64,000 nt of DNA from Acetivibrio straminisolvens JCM 21531 (GTDB lineage: Bacteria > Bacillota > Clostridia > Acetivibrionales > Acetivibrionaceae), in NCBI RefSeq assembly GCF_000521465.1, contig NZ_BAVR01000004.1, forward strand, positions 1-64,000. Direction: 5' to 3'. Positions within the stretch are counted from its first letter, which is position 1. Each line of letters begins with the position of its first letter. Shown here one piece after another: positions 41,005 through 49,728 of the stretch. The notes below the pieces were generated by a model. It was not told the DNA's origin. It worked only from the letters and a program-made list of their open reading frames with translations, and searched no databases. The position numbers and the translations under genes were made by a program.

Positions 41005-41130
41005 TTGTCCTCCCTATTATGCCTTGTTCCATATATTGCTTAACATAAGCATCAATAATAATCTTTAAAGCTGCGCCTATAGTCCTCAAATCTTTCGCCT
41101 TTCAATCTTTTTCTCCAGTTCATCAATAAC
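41005..41130 (-). pseudogene. phoU: Remnant of phoU
   Basis: Short translated pieces in different frames match conserved PhoU segments: VIDELEKKIER (about 41098-41130), then AKDLRTIGAALKIIIDAYV (about 41035-41095), the latter close to the usual QPVAKDLR-IGAALKIITD region. The segment between them is lost, and so are the start and the second half. It lies between the pstB remnant and phoP, the normal position of phoU. Lesions are too many for sequencing error alone. Confidence 0.65.
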
Positions 41131-41159
41131 GCCTTAATCCCTAAAGATTTTTTTCACGC

Positions 41160-41405
41160 TCTATATACCACTTTTTTAAAGTAATAATAGCGTTTTTTCA
41201 ATTCCACTATATCATACTCCTTGGAGACGTTCAAACCGTCAAAGTAAACATTTCCCGTAATTTTAACATTAGACATCAGATCATTCATCATGTAAAGAGT
41301 CTTTTATAAGTGAATTTACCGCATCCCGAAGCTCCTATCAGTGCTGTTACTTGTCTGTCACAAATATTTATGTTTATATTCTTTACAGCCTGACTACTTC
41401 CGTAA
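41160..41405 (-). pseudogene. pstB: Remnant of pstB (phosphate ABC transporter ATPase)
   Basis: In one frame: [18 protein letters not shown], then [19 protein letters not shown], the Walker A region of PstB (Pro to Ala and Ser to Phe changes). After a frame shift: MNDLMSNVKITGNVYFDGLN, then YDIVELKKR, typical PstB sequence up to about residue 85. The first ~10 residues and everything from the Q-loop on, more than 150 residues with signature motif and Walker B, are missing. A true decayed gene, directly abutting the end of the cls gene. Confidence 0.85.
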
Positions 41406-41410
41406 ATCTT

Positions 41411-42957
41411 CTACATAAGGGGGGCAAAAATACGCAGAAGGGTACCCATCAAGGTTTTGTACCATTTTGTTTTGTTAATCATATCCATTGTTATTTCCGT
41501 ACACACCTCAAGGGTGCTCAAGAAATCTCCCTTTATGTCAAGCACGCTTTTGCTTTTGTATGTCCAGACACCGCACTCAAAGTGCAGATAAAAACTCCTG
41601 TAGTCCATATTTATCGTGCCAACAACTGCATATTCGTCATCGGAAACCAGAGTTTTGGAGTGGATAAATCCCGGTGTGTACTCATAGATTTTTACGCCGC
41701 TTTCAACCAAAAAGCGATAATTTGCCCTTGTAACGGCATGGACATACCATTTATCCTCTATATGGGGAGTTATAATCCGCACATCTATTCCGGATTTTGC
41801 TGCCGATGCCAATGCTTGCGTCATTTTATAATCGATAACAAGATAGGGGGTAGTGATATAAACATATCTCCTTGCTTTGTTCAGGAGATTTAAATAAACC
41901 GTTTCTCCAACGGTCTCATCGTCAAAGGGACTGTCCGAAAAGGGCTGAAAATACCCATCGTAGATTTGGTCTTTGATTGTGAATTTATAGCGAAACTTGT
42001 CAAAATCCTCATCAATTCCACTAAGATAATCCCACATGGACAAAAACATTACCGTCATGTTCCATACTGCTTCCCCTCTTATCATTATAGCGGTATCCTT
42101 CCAATACCCGTGCTTCTTTACTTCATTGATGTACTCGTCCGCAAGGTTAATGCCCCCGGTAAATGCCGTATGCCCGTCAATTATTGCTATTTTCCGGTGG
42201 TCCCGGTTATTTATCCTGGCAGACAATATCGGGGATATGGGATTAAATACACAACACTTGATGCCCATGCTCTCAAGCTTTTTGTTGTAATTTCGCGGCA
42301 GAAGCAAGAGACAGCCATATCGTCGTAAATAATACGAACATCTACACCTTTTTTTGCTTTCTCTGCCAGTATATCCAATATACTGTTCCACATAATACCT
42401 TCTTCAATAATGAAATACTCCATGAATATAAAATGCTCCGCTTTTTTAAGCTCTTCCTTAAGCTTTTCAAATTTTTTCTCTCCGATGGAAAGATACTCTG
42501 CGGTAGAATTTTTGTGGGGAGGATAGTAGGCTATATTTTGAATATACCTTGATTGAACAGCCGCACCGTCGTCATGGAGCATAATTTCGCTCAAAACCAT
42601 TGGGTCCGGTACCAGGGCATTTTTTACTTTGAACCCAATGGACCTCAACTTTTCCTTTTCATACCTACTAAGCTTTTTCCCTCCAAAAAAAAAAATGTAA
42701 AACAATCCTCCGAAAATAGGAAACAAAAGTATCGGAATAATCCAGGCAATCTTGTAAGAGGGGTTACTCTTGCCGTTCACAATCCAGAATACTGCAACTA
42801 CACTCATAATGAGGCTTGCCCAATAAAAGAATACGAAATAGTCATTGAACTTCAATATAACATTTATTAAGACAATCAATTGTATCACTATTGCCAAAGA
42901 TATTAGAACGACTCTATGATATAAAAATTTTATAATAGATTTTATCCTTGACCACAT
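41411..42957 (-). CDS. cls: Cardiolipin synthase (phospholipase D family, frameshifted)
   Basis: Makes cardiolipin from phosphatidylglycerol. About 515 residues after adding one G near 42310, which restores YDDMGCLLLLPRNYNKKL. Two N-terminal membrane helices (about 12-35 and 42-62) plus a third hydrophobic segment (IAWIIPILLFPIFGGLFYI) precede two phospholipase D HKD motifs: HRKIAIIDG in the first half and HSKTLVSDD in the second. A normal length and order for bacterial Cls. The stop codon at 41411 abuts the pstB remnant, suggesting that a deletion brought cls next to the pho locus. Confidence 0.93.
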
Positions 42958-43023
42958 TCAGGATTCAGCCCCTTGATTTACTAATAATAAATGCAAAAAA
43001 CATCAATACACTATATTTATCGC

Positions 43024-43280
43024 CTATTTTTCGTAATGTTTGTAGAAAGAATGAAACTTACCTCTATGGGACTTAGCTTGAAGTTCACCGGTAAAATGCC
43101 TAAATTCATAGTATTCTTTTATATTATCATACGCATTTAATGCAATTCTGTTGATTCTTTTAAAAAAACATCAAGTTTCTCTTTCGCATTGCTTTTTAAG
43201 GCTTTAGATAATTAAATACAATGTCACAAGTATATTCTTCATTATTATCCACTTCCAAACCCAAATCTTATTCGAAATTG
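43024..43280 (-). pseudogene. Remnant of an unrecognised gene
   Basis: Pieces in shifting frames read coding-like: LGLEVDNNEEYTCDIVF, then LKALKSNAKEKLDVF, then ALNAYDNIKEYYEFRHF and QAKSHRGKFHSFYKHYEK with stop at 43024. At least two frame changes, no start codon in place and no ribosome binding site. I cannot assign a family. It lies between cls and the xyloglucanase terminator. Confidence 0.45.
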
Positions 43281-43292
43281 AGAACTTTTTTT

Positions 43293-43323
43293 AAAAAAAC
43301 CCTGCAAAGAAATCTTTGCAGGG
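43293..43323 (-). terminator. Strong rho-independent terminator after the xyloglucanase gene
   Basis: CCCTGCAAAG/CTTTGCAGGG perfect 10-bp stem, loop of 4, then TTTTTTT on the minus strand, 33 bp after the stop at 43357. Confidence 0.95.
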
Positions 43324-43356
43324 TAAATACGATATTTTAGATAGTCAATGTCCTCA

Positions 43357-45887
43357 TTATTTATTGGGTAACTCTGTAATAATCCGGAGTATATATCTCC
43401 TTAAATATGATAAGTCGGTAGAATCAATCTTTCCGTCGTTGTTTATATCTGCAGCCCAAATATCGTCTTCAACAGGAAAATCGTTTAACTCCTTGAGAAT
43501 ATATCTCCTCATCAAACTAAAGTCTGTTGAATTTACTTTCCCGTCACCATTCAAGTCACCCACCTTGCCTTTAACAGGAGTTGGGGTTGGAGTAGGTATC
43601 GGTTGGTCTGAAGCCGGTTCTCCATAAACAATACCTCTTCCGTTAGTGGCAATATATACACGTCCGTAAACTCTCGGGTCTCCTGTTATCGCAGTATCAA
43701 CAGCGCCGTATCCATGCTCGTCGTCGTTGATGCGTACCCATGTCTTACCGGCATCATCGGAGCGGAAGAATCCTAAAACATCGTCAACCTTACCGGTAAT
43801 GTAAATTGCCATATAATCCTGTCCCGGTGCTGCTTTTCCGAATCCTACCACATGTGCAGTCTGAACACCGGAGATTTTTTCAAATGTAGCTCCACCATCT
43901 GTGGACTTCCACAATCCGCCTTCTCTTGCAGCAAGCCATACATGTCCTTCCTTGCCCGGTACGGCTTTTACTTTATTAACCGATTCGGGAAGATTCGGTG
44001 CTTTTGTGTCGGTAAAGGTTAATCCGCCATCTGTGCTTATGAAGAATTTGCCGTTATAGAAAGCATAGAATTTTTTACCGTTCGCACGGTCAGATGCTAC
44101 TACAGCACCGTTACCGAGATTCAAACAAACCTTCCATGAGTTTCCGTTGTCCGTCGTAACTGCGGGACTTGCATTTTCCGGTGTCCAAATAACCGATTTT
44201 GCATCGGCTGAAACGGCAACCGAACCGCCGCCCACACCGTTTGGAGCTTCGCTAGGTGCCTGAAACCAATTCCTTCCGCCGTCATAAGAGAAGGAAATCT
44301 TTTTAATTTCGTAGGAATCGCTCTTTGCAACTAAAGCCACAAAATTCGGAACAAGCTCAGCATAATCAATTCCTGTACCTGATGAATAAGAAGAAACGTG
44401 GAATTTCTTCGGACCTACCTTCAAATCATCATGAACAAAACCAACAATATCTCCAACCGCACTCACAAGCGGTGCACCTTCCGGTGGGCTTATCAAATCC
44501 AAAACTGCACATTCTTCAATTCCTGTCGCTTTTACTTCGATTTTTACTTTTCCGCCTTTGTCCCAATCGGTGAGGTTGTCCGTACCATAGATGGTAGCAC
44601 CGGTAACATACATCATACGGTCGGAATTAAACGGGTCAATCTCTATATCACCTATCATCCATCCCAGCTTCGGATTAATTTCCGGCAGCTGCTTCTCAGT
44701 TCCCCAATCCAGCCACGGTGCCGCAGAGATATCCATTTCATAATGAAGTATACGTTCAGGATAGAATGCCCATTCCCAGATGTTTTTCCATGTAGCTCCT
44801 CCGTCAGTACTGCGGAAAATAAATTCATCCGGCCACCATGCGTTCATTGAAGTTACAATAAGATTGTCAGGATTCTGCTTGTCCACCGCAAGTCCGGCAA
44901 AACAAAAACGATTGTCTTGGCTTGAATAAGGTAACGGACTAATATCAATCCATTGTCCGGTACGGGTATTGTACTTCCAAACCTGACCTTTTCCGTTGCC
45001 GTCATAAGGACCGCAGGTATCGCCATAAGTTATAAACAGCATTCCGTTGGATGCCAAAACTCCGTGATGAGGAAGTAATCCCTTAGGCTGTCCGGGAACA
45101 GCTTCCCAAGTAGCACCTCCGTCTGTGCTGCGGTAAATGCTCTCTTCCTTATCGGCTACACCAACATATATATCCTTAGTAGGTTTGCCGGGTGTACTGC
45201 TGCTCTTGTCAAAAACAACCCACACTACTCCAATAATATCTTTGGTATAATCAAAATTCGGATCGTAAATATATGTTCCCGCATTGGGGAAATTTGTTAC
45301 TTTGGACCAGGTCACACCGTAGTCGGTACTCCTCCACAGTCCGTTTCCGCATCGAGTTCCAAGATATAAAATACTGTTGTCATTGGGGTCAATTGCCAGG
45401 CGTTCTCCCATGGATCTTCCAGGCATATTTCCTCCCATCTTAAAAGGCAGAATGGTTTTCTCCCACGTTTCTCCCCTATCCGTTGAACGAAGAATTGCCC
45501 CCATATTGGGCAGCCAGTCATTGGTATACATACCTGCTGCTATGTAAACACGGTCCGGGTCTACAGGGTCAGTTGCAAGACTTTCAACTCCGTAATAGCT
45601 GTACTCATCCATTTGGAAATGGTCCAGCAAAGGAATCCATGTCTCGGTCGAAGGATCCCAGCGGTATGCACCTCCAATATCTGCACGTGCATAAATCAAA
45701 TCCTTTTCCGTTTCATTGAAAATTATGCCCGGCATGAATCCTCCGCCACCGCCAATTACCACGTTGTCCCACTTGTAAGGCACACTGCTGACGGCTTGGC
45801 TGGAAATCGCCGGAGCAAATATTGCCGTGACTGCAAGTGCAGCCGCAAAAACAACAGCTTTAATTTTGCCCGTAATTTTTTAATCAT
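43357..45887 (-). CDS. xgh74A: Cellulosomal xyloglucanase, GH74 plus dockerin (frameshifted signal peptide)
   Basis: Extracellular endo-xyloglucanase of about 843 residues. A one-base loss near 45870 splits off the signal peptide; adding one T gives IKKFTGKIKAVVFAAALAVT with ATG 45887 and GGGAGG upstream. The GH74 tandem seven-bladed propellers run from about residue 35 to 735, with repeated BNR-type motifs (RSTDRGETWEK, RSTDGGATWE, KSTDGGATFEK). After a PTPTPTP linker comes a type I dockerin with two calcium loops ([20 protein letters not shown] and DINNDGKIDSTDLSYLRRYI). From memory it is very close to C. thermocellum Xgh74A, though with many substitutions. Secreted and docked on the scaffoldin. 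Confidence 0.97.
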
Positions 45888-46220
45888 TAAGCATCCTCCC
45901 TTTAAAAAACTGATTAAATTTCTTTCTCTCTAAAAACGGCCTGCTTCCCTATTTTCCCTTCCGACAAAACAACCTCCCTCCATTGTCATTTAAACAGGTG
46001 CTTATCTATGTTTAAATATAAAATACGTCCTTTCTTTGTTATATAAATTCGAGCTTTTATTTCCCTTTGATGTACTTTACCTTTTATCAATTGTTTTTAT
46101 AAAAAGAAAAAGAAAGATAGGAAATAACCCTCTCTTTCTTTTTTGGATTTTCATTGGTAAAATATGTAATTAAATATTTTTTAATATTATCAATAAATTA
46201 ATAAATTGCATTTGCCAAAA
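45888..46220. other. Upstream region of the xyloglucanase gene
   Basis: About 330 bp of AT-rich sequence between the C_GCAxxG gene stop and the GH74 start. Apart from a hairpin near 46107-46143 I see no ORF. On the minus strand a CGAA element near 46050 recalls SigI-type -10 elements of cellulosomal genes, but I cannot place a matching -35. Confidence 0.4.
46098..46143 (-). terminator. Probable terminator after the C_GCAxxG gene
   Basis: AAAAAGAAAGA/TCTTTCTTTTT arms (11 bp, mostly A-T) with a loop of about 15, then a T-rich stretch on the minus strand, 78 bp past the stop at 46221. Weak because of low GC. Confidence 0.5.
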
Positions 46221-46667
46221 TTATTTTTCCAGCAACTCACCGATAATTTCAGCCGCACTTCTTACTATCTCTGCGCAGGGCCTTTTTTTATAATACGCCT
46301 CCGTCCTCTTCTCAGGCTCAGGTTTATCATGAACTATATCCAGTCCCAAAAGTTCTCTGCATATTATGGAACCGTTCTCTTCCTTAAACCGTTCCACAAG
46401 CTTTTGGACCATCTCATAATGCTCTTTTTTCGCTTTCATGTCCTTCGGGTCAACATATCCGTACTTTAATCCCGCTATCATAAACATGCCCGAGGCAGCT
46501 CCGCAAACCTCTCTTAACCTTCCTATGCCGCCTCCAAAGGGAGATGTAAGCATTAATGCAGTCTTTATGTCCAGTCCAACCTCTTCACAATATGCTCCAA
46601 GAACCGCTTGTGAACAATTATATCCTTCTTTAAACAACTCAACAGCCCTCTCAGATTTGCTGCCCAA
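46221..46667 (-). CDS. C_GCAxxG_C_C family protein (putative redox protein)
   Basis: About 148 residues of the PF09719-type family with spaced cysteines: YNCSQAVLGAYCEE, FGGGIGRLREVCGAASGMF, GSIICRELLG and RPCAEIVRSAA. The conserved cysteines suggest metal or disulfide redox chemistry; function is unknown. I choose the TTG at 46667 (SKSERAVELFKEGYNCSQ) because GGAGG lies 7 nt upstream and relatives begin there; the longer ATG readings at 46709 and 46763 have no ribosome binding site. It separates the two cellulosomal genes, all on the minus strand. Confidence 0.82.
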   Translation of the reverse strand: MGSKSERAVELFKEGYNCSQAVLGAYCEEVGLDIKTALMLTSPFGGGIGRLREVCGAASGMFMIAGLKYGYVDPKDMKAKKEHYEMVQKLVERFKEENGSIICRELLGLDIVHDKPEPEKRTEAYYKKRPCAEIVRSAAEIIGELLEK

Positions 46668-46778
46668 AAAAATCCCTCCATTTTTACCCCTATGCTGCAA
46701 TTTCTCCATACTAATATTATATACCAACGCGAACAACAATGCCAGACCTATGGATATAGACATGTCCGCATATTATTT

Positions 46779-48024
46779 TCACTTAACCGGAAGCGACGGT
46801 ATTGAATTAAGTAAATATCTTTTTAATATAGAATAATCGGTTGAATTGATACGACCGTCCAAGTTCAGGTCAGCCGCCTCCGCTCCCCTTTCATGGGGAA
46901 AAACACTTATATTGCCAAGTAAATATCTTTTTAGTAAACTAAAATCCGTAGAATTTACACGTCCGTCACCGTTCAAATCTCCGTATATGAGATTACCCGG
47001 CATATCTGAAGGCAAAAACGCATCCAGCGCAATTGTGGGTTTACCGGATAAATCAAAGGCCCCTTTATTATAATACTGCCAGTCATAGCATTGGGGCTCC
47101 CAGTAGAATACCCCAAGACCTTTATTATCCGGCAGGGATTTCGTCTTTTCAATTATATCCGTTATAAAGTCTTTGCAAGCTTGCGCATCCCGGTAATCCA
47201 TACCAATCTCGCATATCATTACTTCTTTTCCGTATCTTGATATCATATCTTTCATATTGCTAAGACATTGTTTTGTCAAATCCGGCCAGTCCGAAGCAGT
47301 AGGATACAGCGACATGCTATTACATCAAATCTTGCACCATTGGCAGTAATGCCGTCAAATATCCATCTATACAATGCATTGTCATAACCGTTGGAAAGAT
47401 GAACTATGACCTTAGTTTGAGGACTTACTGCTTTTACAGCATCATGACCGCAGTTAACAAGCCATGCAAAATTCCTCATACTGTTTGTTGCCCTTCCGTC
47501 TTCCCACAGCATGCCGTTATTGGTTTCATTTCCGACTTGAACCCACTCGGGAGTTATGCCGTTGGCTTTTAAACCGCTCATAACATCATATGTATAGTCA
47601 TATACAGCCTTCATCAAGCCGTTAAAATCATACCGGGCCCATGCTGACGGTTTTGTCTGTTTTCCCGGGTCCGCCCACGAATCGCTGTAATGAAAGTCTA
47701 TCATTATTCTAAATCCCATCTTTTTGGCTCTGACTGCCATCTTTATAGTCTCGTCTTTGTTGCAGTAACCATTGGAGGATTGACCCATACCCTGAGTCTG
47801 ATTGAGTCTATCCCATGGTCCTTCAAAATCTGAAGGCAATCCTGCTCAATCTCGTTGCCATTATAAAATTTGTAGCCATTTGCCTCCATCTCCGGAAGCC
47901 AGCTAACATCAGCTCCCTTTGCAAATTTTTCAGCCGCTTGCGTATAAGTTTTGGGTATTGAAAACAACATAACAGCCAAAACCGAGATAAAAATAATAAC
48001 AGTTTTTTTAGCCTTTAGTAACAT
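46779..48024 (-). CDS. Cellulosomal endo-beta-1,4-galactanase, GH53 plus dockerin (two frameshifts)
   Basis: Cleaves beta-1,4-galactan side chains of pectin. About 415 residues after adding one C near 47770 ([12 protein letters not shown]) and one near 47310 ([15 protein letters not shown]). Signal peptide [15 protein letters not shown] with Ala-rich cleavage region; GH53 domain begins [17 protein letters not shown]. The acid/base is the Glu of [10 protein letters not shown] and the nucleophile the Glu of MICEIGMDY. The C-terminal type I dockerin has duplicated calcium loops ([40 protein letters not shown]). ATG 48024 has GGGGGG nearby. Same strand and order as the GH74 gene, as in C. thermocellum. 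Confidence 0.94.
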
Positions 48025-48174
48025 AAAGCACCCCCCTATATTTTTTCATCTTTTGATTGCTTTCGGATTATATATAATTACATAAATATTCAAATTTATT
48101 GTATCATATATTGAATGTCATATAAAATTGGATGTTGTATAATGCGTTTACAGCTTTTGCTTCGACGAAATGTA

Positions 48175-48203
48175 TTGACATTTTTCTACATTAATGTTAT
48201 GTT
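48175..48203 (+). promoter_or_regulatory. Sigma-A promoter of the c-di-AMP riboswitch transcript
   Basis: Perfect TTGACA (48175-48180), 17-bp spacer, TATGTT (48198-48203). Predicted start near 48210, at the 5' edge of the riboswitch. Confidence 0.75.
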
Positions 48204-48210
48204 CACATTA

Positions 48211-48330
48211 TTAGCTCGGAATGCCTTTGGGCAGTGGGGAACCCATCTTTCAGGGGTAAATCTTAAATTATTAATAAGGGATACTTGGAAGTCCTAACCC
48301 GTCAACTAACTTCATAGGAGTACACCATGC
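48211..48330 (+). promoter_or_regulatory. ydaO/yuaA-type c-di-AMP riboswitch
   Basis: Conserved blocks of the ydaO motif in order: GTGGGGAACCCAT, CAGGGGTAAATCT, AGGGATACTTGGAAGTCC, and ACCCGTCAACTAACTTCATAGG, close to the consensus ...CCCGuCAGCUAACcUCG..GGC. A good promoter lies just upstream and a small ORF begins about 80 nt downstream. AAACTCAA and TTGAGTTT (48338-48383) can pair, but no T-tract follows, so whether it acts on transcription or translation is not clear. Confidence 0.92.
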
Positions 48331-48411
48331 GTATAACGAAACTCAATTTGAGTCAGTTGATGCGCTTTCTTCATTTGAGTTTAATATATATATAAAGGGA
48401 GGTGTTGCAAT

Positions 48412-48762
48412 ATTTACGCTCTTTTCATTGTATTAAATGAAGTTGATTATTTAGACGACATTTTAGCCAAGTTCGTTGAAGTAGGAGTAAGTGGTGCTAC
48501 AATTTTGGACAGTCAGGGAATGGCAAGTGCCCTAGTAAATAGTGAGAATAACAAAATCTCACTATTTGGTGCTCTAAAAACACTACTGGAAGCGGTACGC
48601 CCATACAACAAAACTATATTTACTGTTTTGGAAAGTGAGGAATTGATTGAAAAAGCAGTAAATGCTGTTCAAGGTGTTATAGGAAAAGTGTCCGGAACCG
48701 GAATAGGCTTTATGTTCACTGTTCCTATCGGAAAAATATATCCGATAAGTTTATCAGAATGA
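48412..48762 (+). CDS. Small PII-like protein behind the c-di-AMP riboswitch, apparent ATT start
   Basis: About 116 residues. The open frame begins after a stop at 48382 and has no ATG, GTG or TTG in its first part; GGGAGGTG (48397-48404) points to ATT at 48412, giving a product YALFIVLNEVDYLDDIL. The pattern is PII/GlnB-like: a first beta-alpha unit (DILAKFVEVGVSGATIL), a central loop (SENNKISLF), and a final unit (LIEKAVNAVQGVIG, then GTGIGFMFTVPIGKIYPI). This fold assignment is my reading of the pattern, not a database match. The gene is the only one on the riboswitch transcript and ends in a strong hairpin. A link to c-di-AMP signalling is inference. Confidence 0.65.
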   Translation: MYALFIVLNEVDYLDDILAKFVEVGVSGATILDSQGMASALVNSENNKISLFGALKTLLEAVRPYNKTIFTVLESEELIEKAVNAVQGVIGKVSGTGIGFMFTVPIGKIYPISLSE

Positions 48763-48778
48763 ACAAAACGCAGTTAAG

Positions 48779-48816
48779 CCAGCAAAACATCTTTGGCACC
48801 AAGTATGTTTTGCTGG
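48779..48816. terminator. Terminator between PII-like gene and DtxR-family gene
   Basis: CCAGCAAAACAT/ATGTTTTGCTGG perfect 12-bp stem, loop of 14, then TTTATTGT on the plus strand. Converging genes on both sides; best suited to the plus strand. Confidence 0.85.
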
Positions 48817-48834
48817 TTTATTGTCAATAAAATA

Positions 48835-49307
48835 TTAGTTCCTTGTACTTCTATAATGCTCGAATTTCCTCATAATTTCAGGATGTTCTTCAAAAAAGCT
48901 GTTCAGCTCATCAATACTTCTTAAAGTGTCAACGCTGAGATTATGTTCAATAAGCTCCGTTTCTATCAAAAGGTTGTCACGAATTCCGATACCCTTAAGG
49001 AATTTTTCAATTATATTGTGCCTTTGCAAAAGAAACTCCCCTAATGTCTTTCCTTTTTCAGTAAGAGTAATAATACCATACTTCTTATACTCAACAAACC
49101 CTTTCTGGGAAAGTTTTTGAACCATTTTGGTTGCCGATGAGGGTCTTACGTTCAACATCTCCGCCAGGGTATTGATGCGCATATACCTTCGTTTCCTATA
49201 TTCCTAAAAATCATCTCAAGATAATCTTCCATGGCAGATGTCAAAAGCTTTTTCTCCTGCTCTATAAGCTGATATCCCCTGACTGTGTGAAATTCATTGG
49301 TTCTCAT
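48835..49307 (-). CDS. DtxR/MntR-family metal-dependent repressor (frameshifted)
   Basis: About 157 residues after repair near 49190. The N-terminus from ATG 49307 (GGTGG upstream) reads LLTSAMEDYLEMIFRNIGN, the family opening, and joins INTLAEMLNVRPSSATKMVQ (winged helix recognition) and GFVEYKKYGIITLTEKG. A metal-binding/dimerisation domain follows (RHNIIEKFLKGIGI, ETELIEHNLSVDTLRSIDEL). No SH3-like domain, so more MntR- or short IdeR-like. It is divergent from feoAB, so iron control of feoAB is the likely role; manganese cannot be excluded. Confidence 0.88.
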
Positions 49308-49394
49308 TTTACCACCGTCCCGTTTAAGCGGATATTTTTTATTAATTAATTTATATTCGTAACACTGATATTTTATATTTCATATATTAGTCTT

Positions 49395-49411
49395 GAGAAA
49401 CAAAATTTCTC
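49395..49411. promoter_or_regulatory. Palindrome, candidate operator between the DtxR-type gene and feoA
   Basis: GAGAAA-CAAAA-TTTCTC lies in the 160-bp divergent region, about 57 bp before feoA, inside a stretch with TTAGTC and CTTAGC flanks. A plausible repressor site; match to a known DtxR box is poor. Confidence 0.4.
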
Positions 49412-49467
49412 TTAGCTTATTTTGATAATATAACAAATAAACATAACAGATTCCGGAGGTAGTTATT

Positions 49468-49706
49468 ATGGCTGGAAAGCAAATTACCTTAGCTTCCTTG
49501 CCATAGGAAAAAAGGCAAAAGTGAAATTCCTTACCTTAGACGGTTCAATCCGCAGAAGAATGCTGGATCTCGGGCTGGTTTCAGATACAATTGTGGAGGC
49601 TTTGCAAAAAAGTCCTTCCGGCGACCCTACCGCCTATCACATTCGAGGTGCAGTAATTGCCCTTCGTTCTGAAGAAGCAAGTAAAATCATGGTCGAAATA
49701 AATTAG
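49468..49706 (+). CDS. feoA: FeoA, ferrous iron transport accessory protein (frameshifted)
   Basis: SH3-like protein of about 79 residues that supports FeoB. ATG 49468 has CGGAGGT at good spacing. After 12 codons (ITLASLP) the frame stops; adding one C at 49503 gives LPIGKKAKVKFLTLDGSIRR, then RMLDLGLVSDTIVEAL, the usual FeoA pattern of an LGL-V segment and AYHIRGAVIALR. feoB follows 22 bp later in the same direction. Confidence 0.92.
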
Positions 49707-49728
49707 ATTAATTCGGGAGGTTTAAAAA

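Noticed and set aside
41052-41139. Short minus-strand ORF reading GIKALLMNWRKRLKGERFED
   Set aside because: The other frames of the same DNA match PhoU better (VIDELEKKIER, AKDLRTIGAALKII), so I read it as phoU debris.
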